Positions 50,533 through 59,095 of a stretch of 64,000 bases of DNA are shown here, in pieces; within the stretch, counting starts at the first letter, position 1; each line of letters starts with the position of its first letter. The position numbers were made by a program, and so were the translations under genes. This stretch comes from Anaerolineales bacterium (GTDB taxonomy: Bacteria; Chloroflexota; Anaerolineae; Anaerolineales; Villigracilaceae), in NCBI GenBank assembly GCA_030583885.1, contig CP129480.1, positions 2,916,714 through 2,980,713 of the forward strand. The letters run 5' to 3'. Under the pieces are notes generated by a model. It made no database searches, was not told the DNA's origin, and saw only the letters and a program-made list of their open reading frames with translations.

Positions 50533-52082
50533 GTGACTATATCCATCCGCCACCCGCAACCCTTCCACCTGGCAGCGAGGTCATCGCTTATCTTCGTGAC
50601 AGCGGCGGACCCAACCAACAGGAAAGCATCGGCCAACAGGAAAGAGTCATCCTGGATTATTGCCGCACGCATGGGCTGGCGCTCGTGCGCATCTACTCCG
50701 AAACTGCAAGCGGAAGGAAAACAAAGAACCGCGATCAATTTTTGGAGATGTGCAATTCCGTGATGACCTGCCCCGATGACATCAGACCGCGCGGTCTGAT
50801 CCTTTGGGCGTATTCCCGATTCTCGCGCGACATCGTGGATTTTAATTTCTACCTGTACGGCTTGATAAAAAGTGGATTGATCATCCATTCGCTGACCGAG
50901 CAGATCCCGGATGGGATCGCGGGTCAGATCATGTTATCTGTCAAAGCCTTCACCAATGCGGATTATTCCATCCAGCTTGGAAAGCAGATCAAGCGCGGCA
51001 TTGCGGACCGGGTCAAGGCGGGATACAACAACGGCGGCACGCCTCCAAAGGGCTATCGGATCGTGAGGGATTATCACGGCTCGCGGCGCAATGGCAGCAC
51101 GCGCATTGGAATCAAGTGGGAACCGGATCCGGTCCTGGCTCCGCTGGTACGCCTCGCCTGGGAACTTCGCGCCGATGGTGTAAGCTATACGGAGATCACA
51201 AAAGCAACGCATGGAAAAATCTACACCTCGATCAATGCCTGGGTGACACACTTCCGAAACGAAAGTTATCTTGGCATTGGCAAGGCTGGCGATCTGCGCG
51301 TCCCTGATCATCACGAACCTTTGATCACCTGGGAACTTTGGCAGGCAGTCAGAGACGTGGAAACGATAAATAAAAAACGCCACCACTTCCGGCGGATGAA
51401 ATTCCCGTCCCTGCTGGCTGGCCTGGCTCATTGTCTTTACTGCGGCGCGGCGCTGGTTGTCCACACGTCCAAAGGCTACCGGTCGTATGTCTGCGGAAAG
51501 CGTGACAGGAAAAAAGGTTTTTCAGATTGCCCGACTTCGCGGCGCGTCAATGCACCCAAAGCCGAGGCGAAGATTTTGGAAACCGTACTGAATCGCATCC
51601 TGTCCCCTGAATTTGCTTATGCGGTCCTGGACGATGTGAAGCGTCAAATGGCGAACACGGACAAATTGGACCGGGAGATCGGAGAAGCAAATAACGCCCT
51701 CATCGATGCGGAGCGCTCGATCAAGCGCCTGGTCAAGCTGGCGGAGGACACCGGCGACATTGAAGAGATCAAAAGCCGCCTGGTGGAACTCAAACGACAA
51801 CAGGCGGAATACAGCGCACGCATCCGCACTTTGAAAGCGGAGCAAGAACAAGGGACACCGGATATCACTCCCGAAGCCCTGACCATGGTCTTTGACACCT
51901 GGCGCGATCAGATCCAAAATGCCAACGACCAGGGCGAGATCGTCGCCGCAAGAAAACTGCTTTATCAGTTTGTGCGAAGCATTGAACTTGGATACAATAA
52001 GGCTGTCATTCACTACACCTACCCTTTGGTCATTCCCGCCAACAGTGACTCCGCCCTGTGCGCCCACAAAACCAACTTTTGA
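50529..52082 (+). CDS. Large serine recombinase (integrase)
   Basis: 517 aa from the ATG at 50529. Resolvase domain (about 1-150): the catalytic Ser lies in AYLRDSGG and arginines in AYSRFSRD; recombinase domain (about 170-270; GTPPKGYRIVRDYHG); zinc beta-ribbon (HCLYCGAAL, SYVCGKRDRKKGFSDC); a coiled coil (about 370-440; KSRLVELKRQQAEYSARI); then a short tail. It inserts the element into tRNA-Val. The right att core (52054-52067) is inside its last codons, so the final residues KTNF are chromosomal; in a circle the frame would continue LFFRRIDHYSIEIEME and stop at 43534. Confidence 0.9.
   Translation: MSDYIHPPPATLPPGSEVIAYLRDSGGPNQQESIGQQERVILDYCRTHGLALVRIYSETASGRKTKNRDQFLEMCNSVMTCPDDIRPRGLILWAYSRFSRDIVDFNFYLYGLIKSGLIIHSLTEQIPDGIAGQIMLSVKAFTNADYSIQLGKQIKRGIADRVKAGYNNGGTPPKGYRIVRDYHGSRRNGSTRIGIKWEPDPVLAPLVRLAWELRADGVSYTEITKATHGKIYTSINAWVTHFRNESYLGIGKAGDLRVPDHHEPLITWELWQAVRDVETINKKRHHFRRMKFPSLLAGLAHCLYCGAALVVHTSKGYRSYVCGKRDRKKGFSDCPTSRRVNAPKAEAKILETVLNRILSPEFAYAVLDDVKRQMANTDKLDREIGEANNALIDAERSIKRLVKLAEDTGDIEEIKSRLVELKRQQAEYSARIRTLKAEQEQGTPDITPEALTMVFDTWRDQIQNANDQGEIVAARKLLYQFVRSIELGYNKAVIHYTYPLVIPANSDSALCAHKTNF
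52054..52067 (+). repeat. attR core (14-bp direct repeat) within the int gene
   Basis: CCCTGTGCGCCCAC, identical to 43472-43485. It codes Leu-Cys-Ala-His near the recombinase C-terminus and ends exactly at a codon boundary. Confidence 0.85.
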
Positions 52083-52387
52083 ATAAACAGGGGGTCAATC
52101 CTGCCAACAATGGTGCCAAGTGGGGAATTATTTCTTATTTTTTCATAATCAAGGCAATTCTCTCTATTCTCCGTGTATCTATCTGCAACAACAGGAGGAG
52201 TGAAAAGTGGGTGACCAAGCTACACCTGTAAAGAATAATAAATCTATGAAATGTTCCTTTCCGGCCCAATCTATATAAGCCTGCAATAGACGCAACAAAC
52301 TGGTTATCGAACGCAAATCGAACAACTACTCGTCAAATAAATGAACTGCCTCTTGGCGGTTCATTTATTGCCTATGCTTTTATTTCG
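52083..52387. other. Non-coding stretch right of the element
   Basis: No convincing gene. A GTG at 52207 with a strong AGGAGGAG site starts only 23 codons (to 52278) and may be a remnant. A terminator-like hairpin sits at 52336-52369. This is presumably what followed tRNA-Val before integration. Confidence 0.5.
52336..52369. terminator. Long hairpin, likely terminator
   Basis: A 15-bp stem (52336-52350 with 52355-52369; one G-T pair), TCTT loop, GCC/GGC at the top, A/T-rich base, TGCCTATGCTTTTATTT after it. Confidence 0.65.
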
Positions 52388-52447
52388 ATGGGAGAAAATT
52401 CACCTGATTGGAAGAGCCCGTTTGCCTTCATTTTCCAAAAAGGTATA

Positions 52448-53917
52448 ATGAACTCCGCGGTCATGCGGAATTCACCTTTTCTCTCCCACTTTCTGCAATA
52501 CCTTTCCGCTGTTGGGTTTGTCATTTTCATCACAGCGGTTTTCTTTGTATTGCGTGATGCACTCGATACAACCCTGGTTGCACTTTTGTATCTCATTCCG
52601 ATCGGGTTGATCAGTGCCTATTGGGGGCTTGGGCCCGGCATCATCAGCGCGTTACTCACATTCCTGACGTTAAATTACTTGTTCATCAAACCGTATTACA
52701 CCTTTACAGTACATCGCCCCATAGACGTGGTCATTCTCGTCATTTTCTTGATCGTTGCCATTGTGATCAACCAGTTGGTGGGGCAGATGCAAGCCGGTCT
52801 TGCCGCGGCGACGGCGCGCGAACGAGAAGCTACACAACTCTACGAGCTCGGCACGGCGCTGGCAGGATTCCATGATGACCATGCCATCGCAGAGATCCTT
52901 GCAAAACAGGTGCAGGATGTCTCGCGAGGGGAAGCAGTGGAACTCAACATCACAGGCACACATTCCTTTGCCTTTCGACTGCCTGAATCGTTTACACCCA
53001 CACATCCGCCTGAATGGGTGCTGCCAATTCAAGTGGCACGCGGTGTTCTCGGAGAGATTCGGCTTTGGAGAGCCTCGCCAGTCCTAACGTCCAGCGAGAA
53101 ACGTTTATTGCAGACCTTTGCCAGTCAGGGAGCGCTGGCATTGGAGCGGGCGCGGCTCGCGCAGGCGGAGTCTCGTGCCCGAGTCCTTGAAGAAAGTGAC
53201 AGGTTGAAGTCCGCGATTTTGTCGTCTGTCTCGCACGAATTACGGACACCGCTTTCCACCATCAAAGCTGCGGCTTCAAGTTTGAGAGGCAATGATGTCA
53301 GTTGGGACTCCGCCGCACGCTCTGAATTAATTGCCGCGATCGATGATGAAGCCGACCATTTGAATATGCTGGTTGGCAATCTGCTTGATATGTCGCGCAT
53401 TGAGTCAGGCGTGCTTAAGCCAAAACGCGAGTGGAATATTTTGTCCGAGATCGTCGGCAGTGTCCTGGCGCGCATGAAGCATCTGGCAGAGGAACATCGC
53501 GTTGAAGTGGATGTTCCTGAAAGCCTGCCGCTTGTACCTGTGGATTATGTACAGATGGAGCAGGTCTTCACCAATCTGGTCAGCAACGGCCTGAAGTATG
53601 CGCCAGAGAAAACTGTGATCCGCGTACGTGCGTTTGTGGAGGGCGACTCGATCCATGTGGTGGTCAGCAATCAGGGACCGCAAGTGCCGCAGGAGCATCT
53701 TGAGCGAATCTTCGATAAATTTTTTCGCATTACTGCCGCGGCTCAAGTAACAGGCACGGGGCTTGGACTTTCGATTTGCAAGGGAATTATCGAAGCGCAT
53801 GGCGGGCGGCTCTGGGCGGAGAATGTCCCTGACGGTCTGGCTTTTAATTTCACACTCCCATTAATTTTGGACGGCGTTTCGCCCCCAACAATGCCAATGG
53901 ACACGGAGAACGAATGA
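52448..53917 (+). CDS. KdpD-like sensor kinase lacking the N-terminal KdpD domain
   Basis: 489 aa from 52448 (AAAGG before it); starts at 52388 or 52463 are possible, and a TATAAT box overlaps 52444-52449. Four helices of the DUF4118 module (FFVLRDALDTTLVALLYLIP; GPGIISALLTFLTLNYLF), a GAF-like region, HisKA with ILSSVSHELRTPLSTIKAAA, and ATPase motifs NGLKYAPEK, SNQGPQVPQE, GTGLGLSICKGIIEAHGG. Canonical KdpD has about 400 more N-terminal residues with a KdpD/USP sensor part; that is missing. Probably senses K+ or turgor with the next gene's product. Confidence 0.88.
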   Translation: MNSAVMRNSPFLSHFLQYLSAVGFVIFITAVFFVLRDALDTTLVALLYLIPIGLISAYWGLGPGIISALLTFLTLNYLFIKPYYTFTVHRPIDVVILVIFLIVAIVINQLVGQMQAGLAAATAREREATQLYELGTALAGFHDDHAIAEILAKQVQDVSRGEAVELNITGTHSFAFRLPESFTPTHPPEWVLPIQVARGVLGEIRLWRASPVLTSSEKRLLQTFASQGALALERARLAQAESRARVLEESDRLKSAILSSVSHELRTPLSTIKAAASSLRGNDVSWDSAARSELIAAIDDEADHLNMLVGNLLDMSRIESGVLKPKREWNILSEIVGSVLARMKHLAEEHRVEVDVPESLPLVPVDYVQMEQVFTNLVSNGLKYAPEKTVIRVRAFVEGDSIHVVVSNQGPQVPQEHLERIFDKFFRITAAAQVTGTGLGLSICKGIIEAHGGRLWAENVPDGLAFNFTLPLILDGVSPPTMPMDTENE

Positions 53918-54609
53918 CCAACGCCCCGCATATTCTTGTCATTGATGATGAACCGCAAATTCAGCGGGCAATTCGCACCATCCTGACCGAAAAGGGATTC
54001 AAGGTCACTACAGCCAGCCGCGGTGAAGACGGTCTCACACTGGCTGCGGCGAATGAGCCTGATATTGTGATTCTCGATCTGGGTTTGCCCGATATGGACG
54101 GCGTGGAAGTCTGTACGCGCCTGCGCGAGTGGACGCAATGCCCGATCATCATTTTATCCGTGCGCGACAGCGAACGCGATAAAGTAGCCGCTCTGGATAA
54201 AGGTGCGGATGATTACCTGACCAAGCCGTTCGGCATCGAGGAATTGCTGGCGCGTGTGCGCGTGGCGTTACGCCACTCCATGAACAGCCATGGGACGCGG
54301 GGTAGGGTCATCCATGCCGGTGCAATCACCATTGACCTTGCATGGCATATCGTCAAACGCGGTGATGAGGAAGTCAAATTGACCGCCACCGAATATAAAT
54401 TACTTGCCTATCTCGCCGCCAATCATGGGCGCGTGCTCACACACCAAAGCATCCTTACGCATGTTTGGGATCCGGCCGATGCCAACCATATCGAATATCT
54501 GCGAGTCTACATGCGCCAGCTCCGCAAGAAACTGGAAGCCGACCCGGAACGCCCGCAATACATCCTTACCGAGCCTGGGATTGGCTATCGGTTTATCGCG
54601 GATGAATGA
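53914..54609 (+). CDS. kdpE: KdpE-like response regulator
   Basis: 231 aa. Receiver: IDDEPQIQRAI, phospho-Asp in IVILDLGLPDMDG, Lys in DYLTKPFGIEELLARV. Winged-helix output: LTATEYKLLAYLAANHGRV, HVWDPADANHIEYLRVYMRQ, close to KdpE. Overlaps the kinase stop by 4 bases. kdpFABC is not in the window; the adjacent KimA-like transporter is the likely target. Confidence 0.88.
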   Translation: MTNAPHILVIDDEPQIQRAIRTILTEKGFKVTTASRGEDGLTLAAANEPDIVILDLGLPDMDGVEVCTRLREWTQCPIIILSVRDSERDKVAALDKGADDYLTKPFGIEELLARVRVALRHSMNSHGTRGRVIHAGAITIDLAWHIVKRGDEEVKLTATEYKLLAYLAANHGRVLTHQSILTHVWDPADANHIEYLRVYMRQLRKKLEADPERPQYILTEPGIGYRFIADE

Positions 54610-54625
54610 TTTTCCGCCGCCTTAC

Positions 54626-54647
54626 AACGCCCTTGCAAAAGGGCGTT
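54626..54647 (+). terminator. Rho-independent terminator after the kdpDE-like pair
   Basis: AACGCCCTT (54626-54634) with AAGGGCGTT (54639-54647), GCAA tetraloop, then TTTATTTTTTC. Confidence 0.95.
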
Positions 54648-54731
54648 TTTATTTTTTCTTTATGCAATTGCCCGAAATTTTTGTCACCGTTTTATGCGGG
54701 GTGGATAGGATTTATGTATTGATGAGGTGAT

Positions 54732-55370
54732 ATGAACATTCTTGATGTAAATCCCCCTGCTTTGACAGTATCTTCCGCTTCTTCTCCGCGCCCCGGGTCC
54801 GCCCGCCGTTTAATTATCCTAGTGCCAGATTCGGAGGTGGATACTGCCCTCGCGGCACGAAAGATCTGGGAATTGGCGAATGCACTCGAAAGCCGCGTCC
54901 AGTTTCTCGGTCTAAGCAAAGATGCGGCGCATGAGCCAGGCTTGCGCAGGCAGCTCGTGACCCTATCCGCGATGGTGGGGGATAAAAATATTTTCGTCGG
55001 ATCAAAAACAGAAATTGGAAACAACTGGTTGAGCGTGGTCAAGTCCGAATGGCGCGAAGGGGATGTGATCGTCTGTTTTACCGAACAACGTTCAGGTTTT
55101 GCGCGCAGGCCGTTAAACCAAATTTTGGAATCGAATTTGAATGCCACGGTCTATGTGCTCGCGGGCATCCATCAGCGGAAAGAACGCCCGCGCAGTTGGA
55201 TGGCTAATGCAATGGCATGGGCGGGTTCCATCGGAATCATCCTGGGGTTCTCCTGGCTGCAAATAAAGCTCATTCAATTTCCCGGGGATTGGGCTTATAC
55301 AGCATTGCTTTACATCTCTCTCTTTGCCGAAGCCGGGTCGATCTGGGCATGGAACAGCTTGTTCGAATAG
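54732..55370 (+). CDS. USP-like domain protein with two membrane helices
   Basis: 212 aa, GAGGTG 3 bases before the ATG. RRLIILVPDSEVDTALAARK and REGDVIVCFTEQ suggest a universal-stress/Rossmann-like nucleotide-binding fold (about 25-150), followed by two helices (AMAWAGSIGIILGFSWLQI; YTALLYISLFAEAGSIWAW). This part is reminiscent of the USP piece missing from the nearby KdpD. Located between kdpE-like and KimA-like genes, 33 bases before the latter; a regulator of K+ uptake is inferred. Confidence 0.6.
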   Translation: MNILDVNPPALTVSSASSPRPGSARRLIILVPDSEVDTALAARKIWELANALESRVQFLGLSKDAAHEPGLRRQLVTLSAMVGDKNIFVGSKTEIGNNWLSVVKSEWREGDVIVCFTEQRSGFARRPLNQILESNLNATVYVLAGIHQRKERPRSWMANAMAWAGSIGIILGFSWLQIKLIQFPGDWAYTALLYISLFAEAGSIWAWNSLFE

Positions 55371-55403
55371 CGTACTGAAAAATAATCACTCAAGTTGGAA
55401 ACT

Positions 55404-57368
55404 ATGATTAAACTCGAAGAAAACCCACAAGCCTCGATTATTGAGCGAGACACAGATTACATGCCGCCACGGACCCTGCGTTCCTGGTTTATAGGCCGCC
55501 CCTTATCCACCGCGGACGCTCCGCATCAAACCATTGGGAAAAGGGTGGGGTTGGCTGTATTTGCATCCGACGCACTTTCCTCCACCGCCTATGCCACACA
55601 GGAAATCCTTGTCATACTCGCGGCAGCTGGGACAATGGCTTTTGGATATGTCTTTCCCATCTCAATCGCCATTGTGGTTTTGCTGGCAATTGTTGCCATC
55701 TCGTATGAGCAGACCATTCATGCATACCCTGATGGTGGTGGCGCTTACATCGTTTCGCGTGACAATCTCGGCAAATTTCCGGCATTAATTGCCGGGGCGG
55801 CTCTCCTGACAGATTACATCTTAACCGTTTCTGTCTCCATTGCGGCGGGTGTGGCGCAGCTTGTCTCTGCATTTCCCGTATTACATCCATACCGTGTTAT
55901 TCTGGCTGTGGTATTCATACTCTTTATCATGCTGATTAATTTGCGGGGGGTGAAGGAGTCCGGGGTGGTATTTTCGATCCCAACCTACTTCTTTATTGTC
56001 GTCATGCTTATTACTATTGTGACCGGGCTCTGGCGTTTCTTTTCAGGCTCGTTGGGGATGGTTATTGACCCGCCGGAGCTGGAGTTCCATGGAGTATTGA
56101 CGATCATTACGCCCTTTCTTTTGCTCCACGCCTTCTCAAGCGGCACAGCAGCGCTGACAGGAATTGAAGCAATTTCAAACGGCATTACTGCATTTAAGGA
56201 GCCTCGCAGCAAGAACGCCGGCATAACACTGGTCTGGATGGCTGTGATTCTAAGCACGTTCTTTCTTGGCATTTCATTTATTGCCCGTCATATCCATGCA
56301 GTCCCATCAGAAACCGAAACGGTCATCTCACAAATCGCCCGCACAGTGTATGCAGGACGCGGCACCTTGTATCTCATGCTTATTTCAGCAACCACAGTCA
56401 TCTTGATTATGGCGGCAAATACAGCTTTCGCAGACTTCCCGCGGTTAGGGGCATTGGTGGCAAAAGACGGCTTTATACCGCGCCAACTGGCCTATCGTGG
56501 CAGTCGCCTGGTGTATTCACGCGGTATTATCACTCTCGCTTTGATATCATCGGGGTTGATCATATTGTTCAACGCCAGTGTTACAAGATTGATTCCTTTA
56601 TATGCAATCGGCGTATTTCTCTCATTTACATTGTCGCAGGGCGGTATGGCTTTGCGCTGGAGAAAAATTGGCCGGCTAAAACCCGGTGAGGAAAGGAGGG
56701 AACGCGGTTCCGTGCTTCGGTATGAGAAGAACTGGCATGTCAAGATGTCCGTCAATGGGTTTGGCGCTGTTTGTACGGCGATCGTGATGACGATCTTTGC
56801 AGTGACAAAGTTTCAGGATGGTGCGTATCTCGTTTTGATCCTCATTCCAGCCCTTGTTGCATTGTTCTGGCTCATACATCGTCATTACAACAACCTCGCC
56901 AAAAAACTTTCGCTTGATAACTTTGGTACGGTCCCGCCGCATACCATTCGCCATCGCGTCATCATGCCGATCAGCGGCGTTCATCAGGGCACTCTGGCCG
57001 CGCTGCGCTATGCGCGCATGTTGTCGGATGACATAACAGCGGTGCACGTCACGATTGAACCTGAAGATGCTGAAAAAATACGTCAAAAGTGGGAAACCTG
57101 GGGTGAAGGTGTGCGCCTGGTGATGTTGAATTCCCCCTACCGCCTGTTCATTGAACCGATCCTTGGATATATCGCCGAAATCGCCCGACAGCGTCAGACG
57201 GGTGAAACCATCACCATCGTTGTGCCTGAATTCGTTTCAGAAAGCCGAATGACTGCCGCATTGCACACGAACACCGCAGATATTCTCCGCGGCCAACTCA
57301 AGCGCCAACATGGTATCGTGATCATCAACGTTCCATACCATGTACATGAGGTTAATGGAAAACAATAA
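55404..57368 (+). CDS. KimA-like APC-family potassium importer
   Basis: 654 aa from the ATG at 55404 (a TTG at 55395 is also in frame). About 12 helices beginning GLAVFASDALSSTAYATQEI, the signature of KimA/YdaO-type high-affinity K+/H+ symporters; YPDGGGAYIVSRDNLGKFPA and ALTGIEAISNGITAF are other conserved blocks. The soluble C-terminal domain (about 490-650; VIMPISGVHQGTLAALRYAR, TITIVVPEFV) is USP-like, where KimA binds c-di-AMP in Bacillus. An amino-acid permease is the alternative. Confidence 0.82.
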   Translation: MIKLEENPQASIIERDTDYMPPRTLRSWFIGRPLSTADAPHQTIGKRVGLAVFASDALSSTAYATQEILVILAAAGTMAFGYVFPISIAIVVLLAIVAISYEQTIHAYPDGGGAYIVSRDNLGKFPALIAGAALLTDYILTVSVSIAAGVAQLVSAFPVLHPYRVILAVVFILFIMLINLRGVKESGVVFSIPTYFFIVVMLITIVTGLWRFFSGSLGMVIDPPELEFHGVLTIITPFLLLHAFSSGTAALTGIEAISNGITAFKEPRSKNAGITLVWMAVILSTFFLGISFIARHIHAVPSETETVISQIARTVYAGRGTLYLMLISATTVILIMAANTAFADFPRLGALVAKDGFIPRQLAYRGSRLVYSRGIITLALISSGLIILFNASVTRLIPLYAIGVFLSFTLSQGGMALRWRKIGRLKPGEERRERGSVLRYEKNWHVKMSVNGFGAVCTAIVMTIFAVTKFQDGAYLVLILIPALVALFWLIHRHYNNLAKKLSLDNFGTVPPHTIRHRVIMPISGVHQGTLAALRYARMLSDDITAVHVTIEPEDAEKIRQKWETWGEGVRLVMLNSPYRLFIEPILGYIAEIARQRQTGETITIVVPEFVSESRMTAALHTNTADILRGQLKRQHGIVIINVPYHVHEVNGKQ

Positions 57369-57444
57369 GGGACAGTTTGTGCTTTACAAACTATCAAAAA
57401 GTATCAAGGTTGGCTGATTAACCCTCGGCCGGGCGGTTTTAACT

Positions 57445-57450
57445 TATAAT
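57445..57450 (+). promoter_or_regulatory. -10 box of the ECF sigma gene (leaderless candidate)
   Basis: TATAAT ending 8 bases before the ATG at 57459. No Shine-Dalgarno site between. Confidence 0.5.
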
Positions 57451-57458
57451 CAGCCCAT

Positions 57459-58097
57459 ATGACAACACGGACGAATGAAACCTGGCTTGCAGACCTGAAA
57501 AGCACAGGCACATCCCACGACGAAGCACTGGGCGATCTGCGCGAGATCATCCAAAAAGGCCTGCCCTATGCCCTCTCACGCTGGCTGTCCTCGGATGATC
57601 CCCTCTTCCAACCGCTCGTGGAGGAAGTGACACAGGAAACCCTTCTGCGCGTGCTGGGCCAGCTCGACACCTTCGAGGGACGCAGTCTCTTCACCACCTG
57701 GGTGCACAAGATCGCCATTCGGATCGCGCTGACCGAGCTGCGCCGCAAACGCTGGCGGGATGCATCCCTCGACGAGCTGACCGAGAACGAAGACACTCCG
57801 CCTCCCTCCGGCCTGCTCGCTGACCCGCAGGCTTCCCCGGAAACCTCCGCAGAACGAACGGACATGCTTGTGCGCGTCCGTCGCATACTCGACGAGGAAC
57901 TCACGCCCAAACAACGTCAGGCACTTGTCCTGCTCGGCCTGCAGGATGTCCCGATGGAGGAAGCCGCCAGACGGATGAAGACCAACCGCAACGCGCTCTA
58001 CAAGCTCCTGCACGATGCCCGCCTGCGCCTGAAACGACGCCTCGCCCTAGAAGACCTCACTCCGCAGGACCTTTTAACGGCCTTCGAGCAAAAGTAA
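57459..58097 (+). CDS. ECF-type RNA polymerase sigma factor
   Basis: 212 aa. Sigma region 2 (about 45-110; LVEEVTQETLLRVLGQL, LFTTWVHKIAIRIALTELRR) and region 4 (about 145-200; LTPKQRQALVLLGLQDVPME, EAARRMKTNRNALYKLLHDA). Directs transcription of an envelope or stress regulon. The gene 34 bases downstream encodes a zinc-finger protein, the usual anti-sigma arrangement. Confidence 0.92.
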   Translation: MTTRTNETWLADLKSTGTSHDEALGDLREIIQKGLPYALSRWLSSDDPLFQPLVEEVTQETLLRVLGQLDTFEGRSLFTTWVHKIAIRIALTELRRKRWRDASLDELTENEDTPPPSGLLADPQASPETSAERTDMLVRVRRILDEELTPKQRQALVLLGLQDVPMEEAARRMKTNRNALYKLLHDARLRLKRRLALEDLTPQDLLTAFEQK

Positions 58098-58131
58098 GAT
58101 TAATGTTTCGTTAATCGTCTCACATTGTAGA

Positions 58132-58422
58132 ATGATCATAAAAACTTTATTTCAGCGCATCCAAAACGTATTTAATCCCCAGCCAGCCCTGGACGACGAA
58201 GTCGTCCTTAAGTTCTTGAGAATCCTCGAAAACGCACATGCCGAGGATCTTTCCTGCAGCGAGACCTATGCCCGCCTCGACGAATTCGTCGAGGCGGAAG
58301 TCCGCACAAAGGACGCCGCCAGGATCACGCCGCTCATTCGCGAACACCTGGACATGTGCCCGGACTGCTGCGAGGAATACGAAGCGCTTCTCACCGTTTT
58401 GGAAAACACAAAAGAAGGGTAG
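58132..58422 (+). CDS. Zinc-binding anti-sigma-like protein
   Basis: 96 aa without a membrane helix. HLDMCPDCCEEYEALLTVL carries the His-x3-Cys-x2-Cys motif of ZAS-type anti-sigma factors, preceded by a helical part. A soluble ZAS protein could hold the adjacent sigma factor and release it on redox change (inference). Confidence 0.72.
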   Translation: MIIKTLFQRIQNVFNPQPALDDEVVLKFLRILENAHAEDLSCSETYARLDEFVEAEVRTKDAARITPLIREHLDMCPDCCEEYEALLTVLENTKEG

Positions 58423-58423
58423 A

Positions 58424-58452
58424 AAAATGACGGGCAGCCAGCCCGTTATTTT
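58424..58452. terminator. Bidirectional terminator
   Basis: ACGGGC-AGCCA-GCCCGT core with A/T arms (58424-58435 with 58441-58452), between the converging anti-sigma and DUF1684 genes. Confidence 0.85.
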
Positions 58453-58458
58453 TATCAA

Positions 58459-58965
58459 TCATGCATGGAATAACTTCTCCCCGGCGTGGATCGCCACCTG
58501 TAGGCGATTCTCGGCCGGGGTGATCGGGCAGGACCACATCTCGTTGTAGGCACAATAGGGATTATAGGCCAGGTTGAAGTCAACCAGGAAGCGCCCGCCC
58601 GGCAGGGGCTCGGGCTCCAGGTACCGTCCGGCAGGGTACGTCTCCGCGCCGGCCAGGGAATCCACGAACGGCAAAAAGAAACCATGCTGGCTCTGATAAA
58701 TTGTCAACACAACTTCATCCCCATCTACAACAAACTTGAACCTGCCAAACTTCTCGTAGGTCTGCACACTGCCGGTGGAGGTCTGCATGTCAAACCGTTC
58801 CTTATCCGCAAATTCATCCACATGCACTTCAAGCCGCAATGCATCGTTTTCAGGGAAATACTGCAAACCTTTAAACCCCTGTTTTTGTTCACGGGCGAGC
58901 GGGCTTTGCGGATGATTTGCAAAAAAATCATCCTTCTCCGCGCGTAAAACATCCAACTCCGTCAT
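58459..58965 (-). CDS. DUF1684 family protein
   Basis: 168 aa, shorter than average for DUF1684 but with its marks: ELDVLRAEKDDFFANHPQSP, FPLAREQ-like start, GLQYFPENDALRL, then GRYLEPEPLPGG, LVDFNLAYNPYCAYNEMWSC and CPITPAENRLQVAIHAGEK. The YNPYCAYN-C-P-ENRL block is the conserved core. Function unknown; no signal peptide. Confidence 0.88.
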   Translation of the reverse strand: MTELDVLRAEKDDFFANHPQSPLAREQKQGFKGLQYFPENDALRLEVHVDEFADKERFDMQTSTGSVQTYEKFGRFKFVVDGDEVVLTIYQSQHGFFLPFVDSLAGAETYPAGRYLEPEPLPGGRFLVDFNLAYNPYCAYNEMWSCPITPAENRLQVAIHAGEKLFHA

Positions 58966-59095
58966 TCATCCTCCAATCATAAGATATGCACAATAGACTG
59001 TCATTCAATATATATTCTTACGAAACCGGCGCCAAATGAACAACCCCTTGCAAATTCAACCGCTTTATGCTATTTTTAGCTCCAAGGAAGACAAC

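Larger units (their letters stand above)
43472..52067 (+). mobile_element. Integrative element in tRNA-Val, about 8.58 kb, with serine recombinase
   Basis: Bounded by the 14-bp repeat at 43472 and 52054 (unit length 8582 bp). Inside are an excisionase-like HTH gene at the left end, a regulated operon of small unknown genes, an SH3 lipoprotein, membrane proteins, an RHH regulator with iteron-like repeats, a divergent M23 peptidase, a replication-initiator-like gene with internal iterons, a DnaC-like loader and the recombinase at the right end. All genes run in one direction. No relaxase, type IV secretion, capsid or terminase gene is recognised, so it resembles a replicating integrative plasmid or satellite. 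Base composition is mosaic: 44-46 kb is GC-rich, 46.4-50.2 kb AT-richer. Confidence 0.85.

Noticed and set aside
43472..52067. Prophage
   Set aside because: No capsid, portal, terminase, tail or lysis cassette could be recognised; the M23-like protein alone is not enough.
43472..52067. Conjugative element (ICE)
   Set aside because: No relaxase, coupling protein or secretion ATPase motif found in any frame.
52207..52278. 23-codon GTG frame with a strong AGGAGGAG site
   Set aside because: Too short and without recognisable content; possibly a remnant or leader peptide, not enough to call a gene.
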